DNA of 29,746 nt, from the NCBI GenBank assembly GCA_038230275.1, contig JBBRNO010000079.1, positions 1 through 29,746 on the forward strand, written 5' to 3'. Position 1 is the first letter of the stretch; the number at the start of each line of letters is the position of its first letter. The DNA is from JANXXV01 sp038230275. Its GTDB lineage: Bacteria; Acidobacteriota; Terriglobia; Bryobacterales; Bryobacteraceae. Made by a program: the position numbers and the translations under genes. The notes under the pieces are model-generated. The model searched no databases. It saw only the letters and a program-made list of their open reading frames with translations, and had not been told where the DNA came from. This document shows, one piece after another, positions 6,766-14,303 of this stretch.

Positions 6766-8693
6766 TTCAAACGCGCTCCGGGCTGGATGTCTTCCAAGAA
6801 GCCCGCGAGCACCGCCGGACCGCCTTCGACGGAGGCAGCCACAATCATCCCTTGTGATTCAATCCCACGCATTTTCCTGGGCGCCAGATTCGCCACAATC
6901 ACCACTTTGCGGCCAACCAGTTTTTCCGGCTCGTAGAATTTAGCAATACCGGCGACGATGGTGCGCGGGAGCGGTTCGCCGATATCAATCTTGAGGTGCA
7001 GCAGTTTATCCGCGCCTTTCACCGGTTCGGCGGACAACACCAGGCCGACCCGCAGATCGATCTTCATGAATTCTTCGATGCCGATGGTTTCGGCGATGGG
7101 TGCGATTGGCAGCGCGGGTGCAACTTCGGCCTCGGGCTCCGGACCCTTGCCGAATAATGCTCGCTGCCTCGCGGTTTCCGCAGCTTCCAGTTCCAGCATT
7201 TTGTCGATGGTGACTTTCGCATCCAGGCGCGGGAAGATGGCTGAGACGTCGCCCACTTTCTGTCCAGCAGGCAGGCCGCCCCATTTCAGATCGGCGAATT
7301 TCAGCGCATCCAACGGCTCAATCATGCCCAGTTGCGACCAGATCTTTTTTGCCGCGTGCGGGATCACCGGAAAGAGCAACGCGGTAACGATGCGCAGCGT
7401 TTCCGCGGCGGTGTACAACGTATCGTCGAGTAGATCTTGCGCGGCGTCATCCTTGTTCTTCACCAGCTTCCACGGAGCGCGTTCGACGATGAGTTTATCC
7501 ACGTCCGAAATCATCGCCCAGATGGCTTCCAGGCCTTTCGAGAAGTCGAACTTGTCGAACGCGGCGATGATCTCGTCCATAGCCGGTTGCAGATTCTTCT
7601 CCGCCGACGCGGGTGGAATGAACCCGGCGCGGTATTGGTGGATCATGCTCAACGTGCGGCTGGCCAGGTTGCCCAGGCCGTTCGCCAGGTCCGAATTGTA
7701 GCGCTGCACCAGGGCGTCGAAGCTGAACGTCCCGTCCTTGCCGAAGACCACTTCCCGCAGCAGGAAATACCGCAGACCGTCATCGCCCACCACATCGGTG
7801 ATTGGCGTGGCGCGCACGATGTTGCCGCGCGACTTGCTCATTTTGTCGTTCTCAAAGAGCAGCCAGCCGTGGGCGAAGATGCGTTTTGGCAGCGGTAGCC
7901 CGGCGGCCATCAGAAAGGCCGGCCAGAAGATGGCGTGGAAGCGCACAATCTCTTTCCCGATCAAGTGCAGATCCGCGGGCCAGAGATCTTCGCCGTCCAC
8001 GGCGCTCATGTACGTGGCCAGCGCATCGAACCAGACGTAAAAAACGTGGTTGCCCTCTACCGGCAGCGGGATTCCCCACTTGATGGTGGTCCGGCTGATG
8101 GAAAGATCGTTGAGCCCTTGCTTGAGAAACGCCAGCACCTCGTTACGCCGCGTTTCCGGCTGCAGGAAATTCTGGTCCTGATGCAGTTCCAGCAGCCGGC
8201 CTTGAAAGGCGGAGAGCTTGAAAAAGTAGTTCTCTTCCGTCACCGTTTCGGTGATTCGCCCGCAATCCGGACAAGGGTCGCCGGGGTTTGCGTCGTTGAC
8301 GTAGAGTTCATCGGAGACGCAATATTGGCCTGTGTAGGAACCCTTGTAGATGTAGCCGTTATCCAGGCAGCGTGTGAATAAATCCTGAACCACTTTGGCG
8401 TGCTGCGGACTGGTGGTCCGCTGGAAACGATCGATCTTCAGATCCAGCGACCGCCACTGCTTGCGGAACTCCTCCGAGATGACATCGGTAAACTCTTGCG
8501 GCGATTTCCCGGCGGCCTCGGCCGCGCGCTCAATCTTCTGGCCGTGTTCGTCCGTGCCGGTGGTGATCACGGCTTCGTACCCCTGCATCGTCTTGAACCG
8601 TGCTATCGCGTCGGCGGCAATGGTGGTGTAGGCGTGGCCGATATGCGGCGCGGCGTTCACGTAATAGATTGGTGTGGTGATGTAGTATTTCAT
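6762..8693 (-). CDS. metG: Methionyl-tRNA synthetase
   Basis: This 643-residue class I aminoacyl-tRNA synthetase charges tRNA-Met. It shows PHIGH (16-20), KMSKS (294-298) and the WFDALATY and LIGKEIVRFH segments typical of MetRS. The connecting-peptide knuckle has C125, D128, C141 and C144 (CPDCG), an incomplete single-knuckle zinc site. The C-terminus, from about residue 537, carries the OB-fold tRNA-binding module (KIDLRVG, ANLAPRKMRG). The ATG overlaps the larC stop by ATGA, and its own stop overlaps the tatD start. Confidence 0.98.
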   Translation of the reverse strand: MKYYITTPIYYVNAAPHIGHAYTTIAADAIARFKTMQGYEAVITTGTDEHGQKIERAAEAAGKSPQEFTDVISEEFRKQWRSLDLKIDRFQRTTSPQHAKVVQDLFTRCLDNGYIYKGSYTGQYCVSDELYVNDANPGDPCPDCGRITETVTEENYFFKLSAFQGRLLELHQDQNFLQPETRRNEVLAFLKQGLNDLSISRTTIKWGIPLPVEGNHVFYVWFDALATYMSAVDGEDLWPADLHLIGKEIVRFHAIFWPAFLMAAGLPLPKRIFAHGWLLFENDKMSKSRGNIVRATPITDVVGDDGLRYFLLREVVFGKDGTFSFDALVQRYNSDLANGLGNLASRTLSMIHQYRAGFIPPASAEKNLQPAMDEIIAAFDKFDFSKGLEAIWAMISDVDKLIVERAPWKLVKNKDDAAQDLLDDTLYTAAETLRIVTALLFPVIPHAAKKIWSQLGMIEPLDALKFADLKWGGLPAGQKVGDVSAIFPRLDAKVTIDKMLELEAAETARQRALFGKGPEPEAEVAPALPIAPIAETIGIEEFMKIDLRVGLVLSAEPVKGADKLLHLKIDIGEPLPRTIVAGIAKFYEPEKLVGRKVVIVANLAPRKMRGIESQGMIVAASVEGGPAVLAGFLEDIQPGARLK

Positions 8694-9847
8694 CGATTCG
8701 ACTTCCGATAGGCGAGATTCGCCGCGGCGATAATCTCTTTGAGTGGCAGCCCTTTTTCACGGGCGATCCGGCGGCAGTCGTCATACTCCGGCGCGAACGC
8801 TCCCGTGGCCGCGTGCTTCATGCGCACTGTCCCGTATTCTGTTTCTACTTCCGAAATTTCCCGCGCCAGGACACGGCGCTGGGCGCTGTAGATGCGCAGG
8901 CCCAGGGTCGAGGTCTCGCTCAAAATCAGTTGCGCCAATGCTTCCTGATCGCCGGGCGAGGCGATGACGGTCAGCATGGTGCCGGGCCGGTTCTTCTTCA
9001 TAAAGACCGGCGTCAGCGTGACGTCCAGCGCGCCGCTTTCGAGTAACCGCTCCATCGTATAGCCGAGAATCTGCGGGTTGGCGTCGTCAATATTCGTTTC
9101 TATTACGGAAACCGTGGTGGATTCCGGCGTTTGCTGCATCTCCCCGATCAGCGCGCGCAGCACGTTCGCCTGGCCGGGGAAATCGCGGGTGCCCGCGCCG
9201 TAGCCGGAGGCCAGAATCGACATCGCCGGCATCACGTCGAAGCGGTCCGCCAGTGTGCTTACCAAAGCTGCACCTGTCGGCGTGGTCAGTTCCATTTCCG
9301 GCCCGCGCGAATAGACTGGCTTGCCAGACACTAACTCCGCCGTGGCCGGCGCTGGGACGGGTAGCAAGCCATGTTCGGTATTCACGGTTCCGCTGCCCAG
9401 ATTGAGCGGACCGCTCCAGATGGAATCCACACCCAGTGAATCGAAGCAGAAGCAGGCGCCCACGATATCGCAGATAGAATCCACCGCGCCCACCTCGTGG
9501 AAGTGCACCTTCTCAATCGGCATGGCGTGAACCTTGGCTTCGGCCTCGCCTAGCTTTTGAAAAACCGCCGCCGACATCTTCTTCACACGGCTGGTGAGCG
9601 GCGCGGCGTCTATCATTTTCAGAATATGCGAGAGATGGCGGTGGCTCTTGGTTTCCCCGCCCTCGACGTGAAACTTGCTGGCGGCGATGCCGCGCCGCTT
9701 GGTCTTCTCCACGCGGAAGGTGGCGCCGGTTCCCAGTGAGGTGAGGGCGTCATTGAGCGCAGAAAAGTCCGCGCCTGCATCGAGCAGAGCGCCCACGGTC
9801 ATGTCACCGCTGATACCGGAAAATGCGTCTAGATAGCAGATTTTCAT
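8690..9847 (-). CDS. larC: LarC: nickel insertion protein for the nickel-pincer nucleotide cofactor
   Basis: The 385-residue product begins MKICYLDAFSGISGDM, the LarC/DUF111 signature, and includes HRHLSHI, HFHEVGAVDSICDIVG and IETNIDDANPQ. LarC inserts nickel into the pyridinium bisthiocarboxylate nucleotide used by lactate racemase (LarA) and related racemases or epimerases. Here it is one continuous frame, unlike the programmed-frameshift larC1/larC2 of Lactobacillus plantarum. No larA, larB or larE is in the window, so the partners must be elsewhere. It overlaps both neighbours by ATGA, locking it into the sirtuin-larC-metG operon. Confidence 0.94.
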   Translation of the reverse strand: MKICYLDAFSGISGDMTVGALLDAGADFSALNDALTSLGTGATFRVEKTKRRGIAASKFHVEGGETKSHRHLSHILKMIDAAPLTSRVKKMSAAVFQKLGEAEAKVHAMPIEKVHFHEVGAVDSICDIVGACFCFDSLGVDSIWSGPLNLGSGTVNTEHGLLPVPAPATAELVSGKPVYSRGPEMELTTPTGAALVSTLADRFDVMPAMSILASGYGAGTRDFPGQANVLRALIGEMQQTPESTTVSVIETNIDDANPQILGYTMERLLESGALDVTLTPVFMKKNRPGTMLTVIASPGDQEALAQLILSETSTLGLRIYSAQRRVLAREISEVETEYGTVRMKHAATGAFAPEYDDCRRIAREKGLPLKEIIAAANLAYRKSNR

Positions 9848-10563
9848 TTAAGGAGTTCCGTTAGTATGTGTGACGATGCGCCGCGCAGCGAAAAGTCCAC
9901 TGCGTCTGAGATCGCGGTCTCGTCCAGATTGATCTCGATCACCTGTGCGCCCGAACGCTTTGCCAGCGGCACCAGCGAAGCCGCCGGGTAAACCAGCGCC
10001 GAAGTTCCGGCTACCAGCAGCAAATCCGCCGAGCGGACCGCCTTCTCTGCATTATGCCAGACTTGGGGATCGAGCCCTTCGCCGAACCATACCACGCCCG
10101 GCCGATGCAGTCCGCCACACGCGCACAGGGGCGGCAACGTGGGTAGCGGCACGGCGTGATTGGCCTGCTGACTTCCGCAAACCGTACAGCGGACCCTCCA
10201 GATACTGCCGTGAATTTCCAGCACGCTTCCGCTTCCGGCGCGCTGGTGCAATTCATCCACGTTCTGGCTGATCAGCATGAATTGGGGAACACGGGCTTCC
10301 AATTCGGCTAGCGCGAAGTGTCCGGCGTTGGGCTGCGCAGCCGCGATAATTCCCCGCCGCCATTCATACCATTCCCAGACGAGCAGCGGGTTGCGGGCGA
10401 ACGCCGCGGGTGTCGCCAGGTCCTCCGGCCGGAAGTTTCGCCACAGTCCGCCCGGCCCGCGGAACGTGGGAATCCCACTCTCCGACGAGACACCAGCACC
10501 GGTGAGCACGCAGATTCGAGACGAACTTCGTAGAATATTTCGGGGAGATTCCAGGTCGTCCAT
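9844..10563 (-). CDS. cobB: Sir2-family NAD-dependent protein deacylase
   Basis: This 239-residue sirtuin shows the NAD-binding GAGVSSESGIPTFRG (22-36), QNVDELHQRAG (Q100, N101, D103), the catalytic histidine in EIHGS (H118) and four zinc cysteines (C126, C129, C147, C149). Y66 and R69 lie in the YEWRR segment. They correspond to the Tyr-x-x-Arg pair of class III sirtuins that accept succinyl or malonyl lysines, so it may be a desuccinylase as well as a deacetylase. It removes acyl groups from lysines in the cytoplasm using NAD. It is the first gene of the operon, and the 185 bp upstream would hold the promoter, which I could not place precisely. Confidence 0.95.
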   Translation of the reverse strand: MDDLESPRNILRSSSRICVLTGAGVSSESGIPTFRGPGGLWRNFRPEDLATPAAFARNPLLVWEWYEWRRGIIAAAQPNAGHFALAELEARVPQFMLISQNVDELHQRAGSGSVLEIHGSIWRVRCTVCGSQQANHAVPLPTLPPLCACGGLHRPGVVWFGEGLDPQVWHNAEKAVRSADLLLVAGTSALVYPAASLVPLAKRSGAQVIEINLDETAISDAVDFSLRGASSHILTELLK

Positions 10564-10693
10564 TGGGATTCGCTTTTTCTTCTACAGCGGTCGCAGTAGG
10601 ACACAAAAAACTTTCAGCAGTTGTAAAAAAAATGTACCAAACATGTAACGAAAGTGCCGGAGGCGGCGTTATCTATTCAACCCCGTTACAACG

Positions 10694-10731
10694 GCGGGCG
10701 CAGACACCCCTACACCCAAACATGCGCCCGC
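10694..10731 (-). terminator. GC-rich hairpin after cysK, possible terminator
   Basis: Arms 10694-10702 (GCGGGCGCA) and 10723-10731 are exact reverse complements with a 20-nt loop, 18 bp beyond the cysK stop. There is no T-run on the minus-strand side, so intrinsic termination is uncertain. It could instead stabilise the transcript end. Confidence 0.4.
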
Positions 10732-10748
10732 TTCTCTAGTTCGAATTT

Positions 10749-11705
10749 CTATTCGGCGAACATTCCTTCAAACAGCGGAGAGCTCAAGTAGCGCTCGGCT
10801 GAATCCGGCAGAACCACCACGATCGTCTTCCCTTTCATTTCCGGTAATTTCGCCAGCCGTACCGCGACCGCCGTCGCCGCGCCGCAGGAGATGCCGCAGA
10901 GAATCCCTTCTTCCTTCGCCAGCCGCCGTGCCATTTCGATGGATTCCTCATTGGTGACGGATTCCACGCGGTCCACCATGGACAGATCGAGTGTGTCTGG
11001 GATGAAGCCTGCTCCGATACCCTGAATTTTGTGCGGTCCGGGCTTTAAGTCCTGTTTGTTAAGCGCCTGCGCAATCACCGGGCTGTTGGCGGGCTCGACC
11101 GCTACCGACAGGATCGGCTTCCTTTTCTCGATCTTGATGTAGCGGGAAACTCCGCTGATGGTGCCGCCGGTGCCGACGCCGGAAACCAGAATATCGATTC
11201 CGCCCTCGGTGTCGTCCCAGATTTCCGGGCCGGTGGTTTTGAAGTGGATCTCCGGGTTGGCCGGGTTCTTGAACTGCTGCAGCAGAACGTAGCGCTCGGG
11301 GTCAGTGGCCACCAGTTGTTCGGCGCGCGAGATGGAACCCTTCATGCCGCTGGCGCCTTCTGTCAGGATCAAGTTTGCGCCAAGTGCCTTCAGCACCTTG
11401 CGCCGCTCGATGGACATGGTTTCGGGCATGGTGAGGGTGATGGGATAGCCGCGGGCGGCGGCGACAAAGGCCAGCGCGATCCCGGTGTTCCCGCTGGTGG
11501 GTTCGATCAGTTCCTTGCCCGGCTTCAGAATGCCGCGTTTTTCGGCGTCCCAGATCATGGACGCGCCGATGCGGCACTTCACGGAATAGGCCGGATTGCG
11601 GCCCTCAATCTTGGCAAGGATGGTGGCAGGCGCCCCATCGGGAACTCTATTCAACTTCACGAGCGGCGTATTACCGATACTGAGAGAGTTGTCCTGATAG
11701 ATCAT
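10749..11705 (-). CDS. cysK: Cysteine synthase A (O-acetylserine sulfhydrylase)
   Basis: The 318-residue PLP enzyme converts O-acetylserine and sulfide to cysteine. The PLP lysine is K43 in NPAYSVKCRIG. The substrate loop PTSGNTG is at 70-75 and the phosphate-binding GVGTGGT at 176-182. KIQGIGAGFIP and ILCGISCGAA complete the family pattern. It resembles the enterobacterial CysK type closely in length and motif spelling. It lies 21 bp downstream of an Rrf2 regulator gene and shares its promoter. CysK proteins also bind regulatory partners through their active site, which is relevant here (see the Rrf2 entry). Confidence 0.98.
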   Translation of the reverse strand: MIYQDNSLSIGNTPLVKLNRVPDGAPATILAKIEGRNPAYSVKCRIGASMIWDAEKRGILKPGKELIEPTSGNTGIALAFVAAARGYPITLTMPETMSIERRKVLKALGANLILTEGASGMKGSISRAEQLVATDPERYVLLQQFKNPANPEIHFKTTGPEIWDDTEGGIDILVSGVGTGGTISGVSRYIKIEKRKPILSVAVEPANSPVIAQALNKQDLKPGPHKIQGIGAGFIPDTLDLSMVDRVESVTNEESIEMARRLAKEEGILCGISCGAATAVAVRLAKLPEMKGKTIVVVLPDSAERYLSSPLFEGMFAE

Positions 11706-11726
11706 GTCGTCTCCTAGTGTTTCACA

Positions 11727-12152
11727 CTAAATATCCCAGTTCGGGACATATTTACCCTGGCCTTCGCGCCATTGGCGGGCGAGGTCGGCGAAGTTCGTCT
11801 GGTCGATGACGGATGAGATCGCCTCGTCGACACTGCGCCACATTTCGGCGAAGGGGGATCCGGTCTTGTGCTGCCCGTCGCGCTTGGCATCTTTGGCGCC
11901 TTCCATGTAACGGACCACCTCTCCTACCGTGATAGACTCCGCAGGCCGTGCCAGAAGGTAGCCGCCCTCGGCGCCGCGCCGGGATTCGACGAAACCGCCC
12001 TGTTTGAGGCCGGCGAGGATGAGCTCGAGGAACTTTTGCGGGATCTTCTGGCGCCTTGCGATGTCGGCGATCTTGATCGGCGCGCCTCGATGGTACATAG
12101 CCAGATCGAGGATGGCCTGGAGTGCGTAATCGCCCTTAACCGAAGTAATCAT
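11727..12152 (-). CDS. Rrf2-family transcription regulator, CymR-like, upstream of cysK
   Basis: The 141-residue protein has the Rrf2 winged helix-turn-helix (residues 1-80: ALQAILDLA, IADIARRQKIPQKFLE, then the wing SRRGAEGGYLLARP). It lacks the three cysteines that hold the Fe-S cluster in IscR and has none at all, like the cysteine-metabolism regulator CymR. In Bacillus subtilis, CymR represses sulfur genes as a complex with CysK. The gene sits immediately upstream of cysK with a 21-bp gap, so control of cysteine synthesis is likely. The protein ends in NWDI. A C-terminal isoleucine is the feature that lets CysE and other ligands insert into the CysK active site. The start ATG at 12152 has no strong ribosome site. 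Confidence 0.9.
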   Translation of the reverse strand: MITSVKGDYALQAILDLAMYHRGAPIKIADIARRQKIPQKFLELILAGLKQGGFVESRRGAEGGYLLARPAESITVGEVVRYMEGAKDAKRDGQHKTGSPFAEMWRSVDEAISSVIDQTNFADLARQWREGQGKYVPNWDI

Positions 12153-12161
12153 AACGAGATT

Positions 12162-12172
12162 GGTGAATCACC
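12162..12172. promoter_or_regulatory. Palindromic operator candidate in the Rrf2-cysK leader
   Basis: GGTGAATCACC is a perfect odd-centred palindrome lying between the predicted -10 box and the Rrf2 start codon, about 8-18 nt after the predicted transcription start. Its position suits autorepression by the Rrf2 protein. The assignment rests on position and symmetry only. Confidence 0.45.
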
Positions 12173-12185
12173 GTGTCGCAAGTAG

Positions 12186-12215
12186 AGATTAGCGGATTTG
12201 AACGGGGATAGTCAA
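12186..12215 (-). promoter_or_regulatory. Promoter of the Rrf2-cysK operon
   Basis: On the minus strand TTGACT (12215-12210), an 18-nt spacer and TAATCT (12191-12186) form a good sigma70-type promoter about 34 nt before the Rrf2 ATG. Confidence 0.7.
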
Positions 12216-12248
12216 ACCGTGCGCACCGCCATGCTAGAATAGGGCCTC

Positions 12249-12308
12249 ATGCCAGGGAAGACGAATCGAGCGCGCTATGGCGTGGTGGGGTTCCTTATTG
12301 TTACTTGA
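12249..12308 (+). pseudogene. N-terminal remnant of an MFS transporter (19 codons)
   Basis: An ATG at 12249 follows a -10-like TAGAAT at 12235-12240 and reads MPGKTNRARYGVVGFLIVT before a TGA. This resembles the start of sugar-acid MFS transporters, where TNRARY is followed by the first membrane helix. The helix is cut after about nine residues, and no MFS sequence continues downstream. It therefore looks like the left stump of a transporter gene lost when the following segment was rearranged. The fragment is short, so the family call is tentative. Confidence 0.4.
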
Positions 12309-12505
12309 GGCGCTGTTGTGGCTAAAGGTTGACGCGTCGACGGAATTGCATGTGGAAGGTCGGCTCGAACCTGCCCCGTTTGTGGCATGAGTCAACTTCC
12401 GTGAAGATTCTCTATCCGGAAAACGCGTCGTGTGAATGTATCAATAAGCACGCAATCGAACTCCACGAGGCATTCGAAGCGTTGCCACCAAGACGAGGTA
12501 AGAAA

Positions 12506-12690
12506 TCACCGCGATTCAGCGCTACGCTGGCGGATGGATTCGACGATCTAGTCGAGCGTGACACCTTTCTGCAATCCCAATCGATCCCGCGTGTAGCCGC
12601 CGTTAAGCTGGCTCAGGTGATACCCGCTCGCTTACGCTCCGTTGCTCGTCGAGAGGTGTATGCTATCGACTGGATGCTCAAAATAAACCG
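12506..12690 (-). pseudogene. Decayed copy A of a small antitoxin-like gene
   Basis: On the minus strand, reading down to the TGA at 12508-12506, the frame gives GGYTRDRLGLQKGVTLD, a TAG stop, then IVESIRQRSAESR. This matches copy B at 13821-14017 (GEYTRHRLE, DLTVDDIVASMRQR). By eye the DNA of the two copies is roughly 70-80 percent identical over about 90 bp, for instance around CCAATCGAT and CCGCGTGTA. An internal stop (in LD*IV) and further stops upstream show it is dead. It lies antisense to the apparent N-terminal extension of the nuclease frame. The right edge is approximate. Confidence 0.55.
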
Positions 12691-12697
12691 GGACCAA

Positions 12698-13723
12698 ATG
12701 CGTTTCGAGCGCCTAGCATCAATACCGTTGGGAGATGCCGGACATAGTGAGCGGTATCACCTCCAAGAATACATCGCAAATGCGCCGCAGGCTTTTTTTG
12801 AGGAATTGGGACAAAAGCTTTTTCTTCTCGGGAAAGAGATTTCTCCATCCGAAGTCGAGAAGCGCCGTATCGACCTTCTCGCCCTTGATTCTGCGGGTCG
12901 GGCGGTCGTTATTGAATTGAAGCGTGGAAACGACGAGAAGCACTTGTTGCAGGCGCTGTCGTATGCAGCTATGCTATCGAAATGGACTCCAGAGGACTTC
13001 CGGCGTCTAGTACCAGAAGACCAGAGGGAAGCGCTTGTCGAGTTTCTCGATGAGGGATCGACTGCGAAACTCAACGTGGCGCAACGAGTTATTTTGATCG
13101 CTGAAGCGTTCGACTATCAGGTGCTGATCACCGCGGAATGGCTAAGTGAGATGTATGGTGTCGACATCGCTTGCTGCAGAATTTCTCTTTCAATCGATTC
13201 GGCAGGCGAATATCTCACGTGTAGCCAGATCCTCCCTGCGCCGGAACTTGCCCACCAAGCCCTCCGCAGAGGTGCAGCGCGCGCCGCCGATGCCGCATCG
13301 ACCCCGGACTGGTCAAGCAATTTGGCAGGTTGCAAAAATGAGGTGGTCGGGAGATTTTTTCGCGAACGGCTCGACGCTGGTCAACACAATAGACCGCGGA
13401 CAGGGGATATTGTTTTTCCGGAGGCTGGCGGAAGGAAGGGGGGCTGGTACGTTGGTGTCCAACAAGATTGCGCCAACGTTCGTCAGATCGGCCGGTTCGA
13501 CGGCGATTGGGATTATTGGCGCGAGAAAATTTCTGCGCCGGCGACCGTGCGCAAGCTGAACCCAGGATACTTGGGATTTAAGCTATACACTCAAAATGAT
13601 TTCAACGCCTTTCTGAGCGCAATGGAGACTCTAGGAACTAGCACACGCCTGGTGCTCACCCAGCCACTAATCGACCGAGAGAACGGTGCGAACGACGTGG
13701 TAGATATGGATCAGGATTCGTAG
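12698..13723 (+). CDS. NucS-like PD-(D/E)XK endonuclease-domain protein
   Basis: From the ATG at 12698 the product is 341 residues. The N-terminal half contains HLQEYIANAPQAFFEELG, then FLLGKE, KRRIDLLALD and VVIELKRG. The D and ExK residues of the last two form the PD-(D/E)XK catalytic core seen in NucS/EndoMS-like (DUF91) domains, which cut DNA. The C-terminal half (GWYVGV, FDGDWDYWREK) is not recognised. The frame stays open upstream to a TTG at 12329, but that extension is antisense to decayed copy A, so it is probably not real coding. GGGA four nt before 12698 supports the shorter start, and the ATG at 12674 is an alternative. Codon use looks less GC-rich than its neighbours, suggesting transfer. 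It could serve in defence or repair; the role is unknown. Confidence 0.75.
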   Translation: MRFERLASIPLGDAGHSERYHLQEYIANAPQAFFEELGQKLFLLGKEISPSEVEKRRIDLLALDSAGRAVVIELKRGNDEKHLLQALSYAAMLSKWTPEDFRRLVPEDQREALVEFLDEGSTAKLNVAQRVILIAEAFDYQVLITAEWLSEMYGVDIACCRISLSIDSAGEYLTCSQILPAPELAHQALRRGAARAADAASTPDWSSNLAGCKNEVVGRFFRERLDAGQHNRPRTGDIVFPEAGGRKGGWYVGVQQDCANVRQIGRFDGDWDYWREKISAPATVRKLNPGYLGFKLYTQNDFNAFLSAMETLGTSTRLVLTQPLIDRENGANDVVDMDQDS

Positions 13724-13820
13724 TCCGCTTCATTAACCGCTCCCAGCTTGCAAATTCATCTGATCGGAGCAGCTTCACCCATCCCGACGCCATTGGTTTT
13801 AGAGGCGGGAAGCGCGACGA

Positions 13821-14017
13821 TCAGGCGCGACGTTGGCGCATGGAGGCAACGATGTCGTCGACGGTGAGATCCTTCTAGCATTCCAATCGATGCCGCGTGT
13901 ACTCGCCGCTGCCGGAGCGGTGAAGACGCAGGAAGCGGGCGATACCGTCCGGACCGAATTCGCGCTTTAATAAATTAAAGGCGTGAGTTCGAATTGTTGA
14001 TCCGTCATTTTGTCCAT
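13821..14017 (-). pseudogene. Decayed copy B of the small antitoxin-like gene, third position behind HigBA
   Basis: An ATG at 14017 lies 5 bp after the antitoxin stop and reads MDKMTDQQFEL before the frame is lost. In the shifted frame the sequence continues with LLKREFGPDGIARFLR, then SGEYTRHRLEC, a TAG at 13877-13875, KDLTVDDIVASMRQRRA and a TGA at 13823-13821. One frameshift and one nonsense codon therefore separate three parts of one small protein. The pattern RFL-x-GxGxYTxxR then LTxxDI recalls a family of small hypothetical proteins often found near toxin-antitoxin loci; I cannot name a function. The stretch 13724-13820 shows nothing else. Confidence 0.6.
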
Positions 14018-14021
14018 TACC

Positions 14022-14303
14022 CTACACCAGCTCCAGGCGAATTTCGCGCCCCACCACGGCTGCCGCCTTTTGCAGAGTGCTCAGAGTTATGGCATCGCGG
14101 TGAGGATCGAGGAGCCTGTCGAGGGCGGCGCGGCTGGTGTGCATCCGGCGGGCCATCTCGGTTTTGGAGAGGCCTTTTTCCTGCATGGCGGCTTCCACCT
14201 GGCGGGCGATGACACGTTTGATCGCATTTGCGCTGGCCGCCGCATAGATGCCTTCTTCGCGAAGCCAGCTGTCGAAAGATGAACCGATATTCTTTGTTTT
14301 CAT
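14022..14303 (-). CDS. higA: XRE-family antitoxin (HigA type)
   Basis: The 93-residue protein has a helix-turn-helix, LSKTEMARRMHTSRAALDRL (residues 45-64), followed by ITLSTLQKAAAVVG, as in HigA-like antitoxins. The N-terminal 40 residues may contact the toxin. It would neutralise the toxin encoded just upstream and repress the pair. Its ATG overlaps the toxin stop by four bases (ATGA). The toxin-first gene order is typical of HigBA. Confidence 0.88.
   Translation of the reverse strand: MKTKNIGSSFDSWLREEGIYAAASANAIKRVIARQVEAAMQEKGLSKTEMARRMHTSRAALDRLLDPHRDAITLSTLQKAAAVVGREIRLELV

Noticed and set aside
7006..7284. Minus-strand small frame inside metG
   Set aside because: It lies in another frame within the metG coding sequence and has biased shadow composition.
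10600..10700. Riboswitch or RNA gene upstream of the sirtuin operon
   Set aside because: The region has A-runs and a short repeated ATGTA word, but no structure that I can match to a known RNA class.
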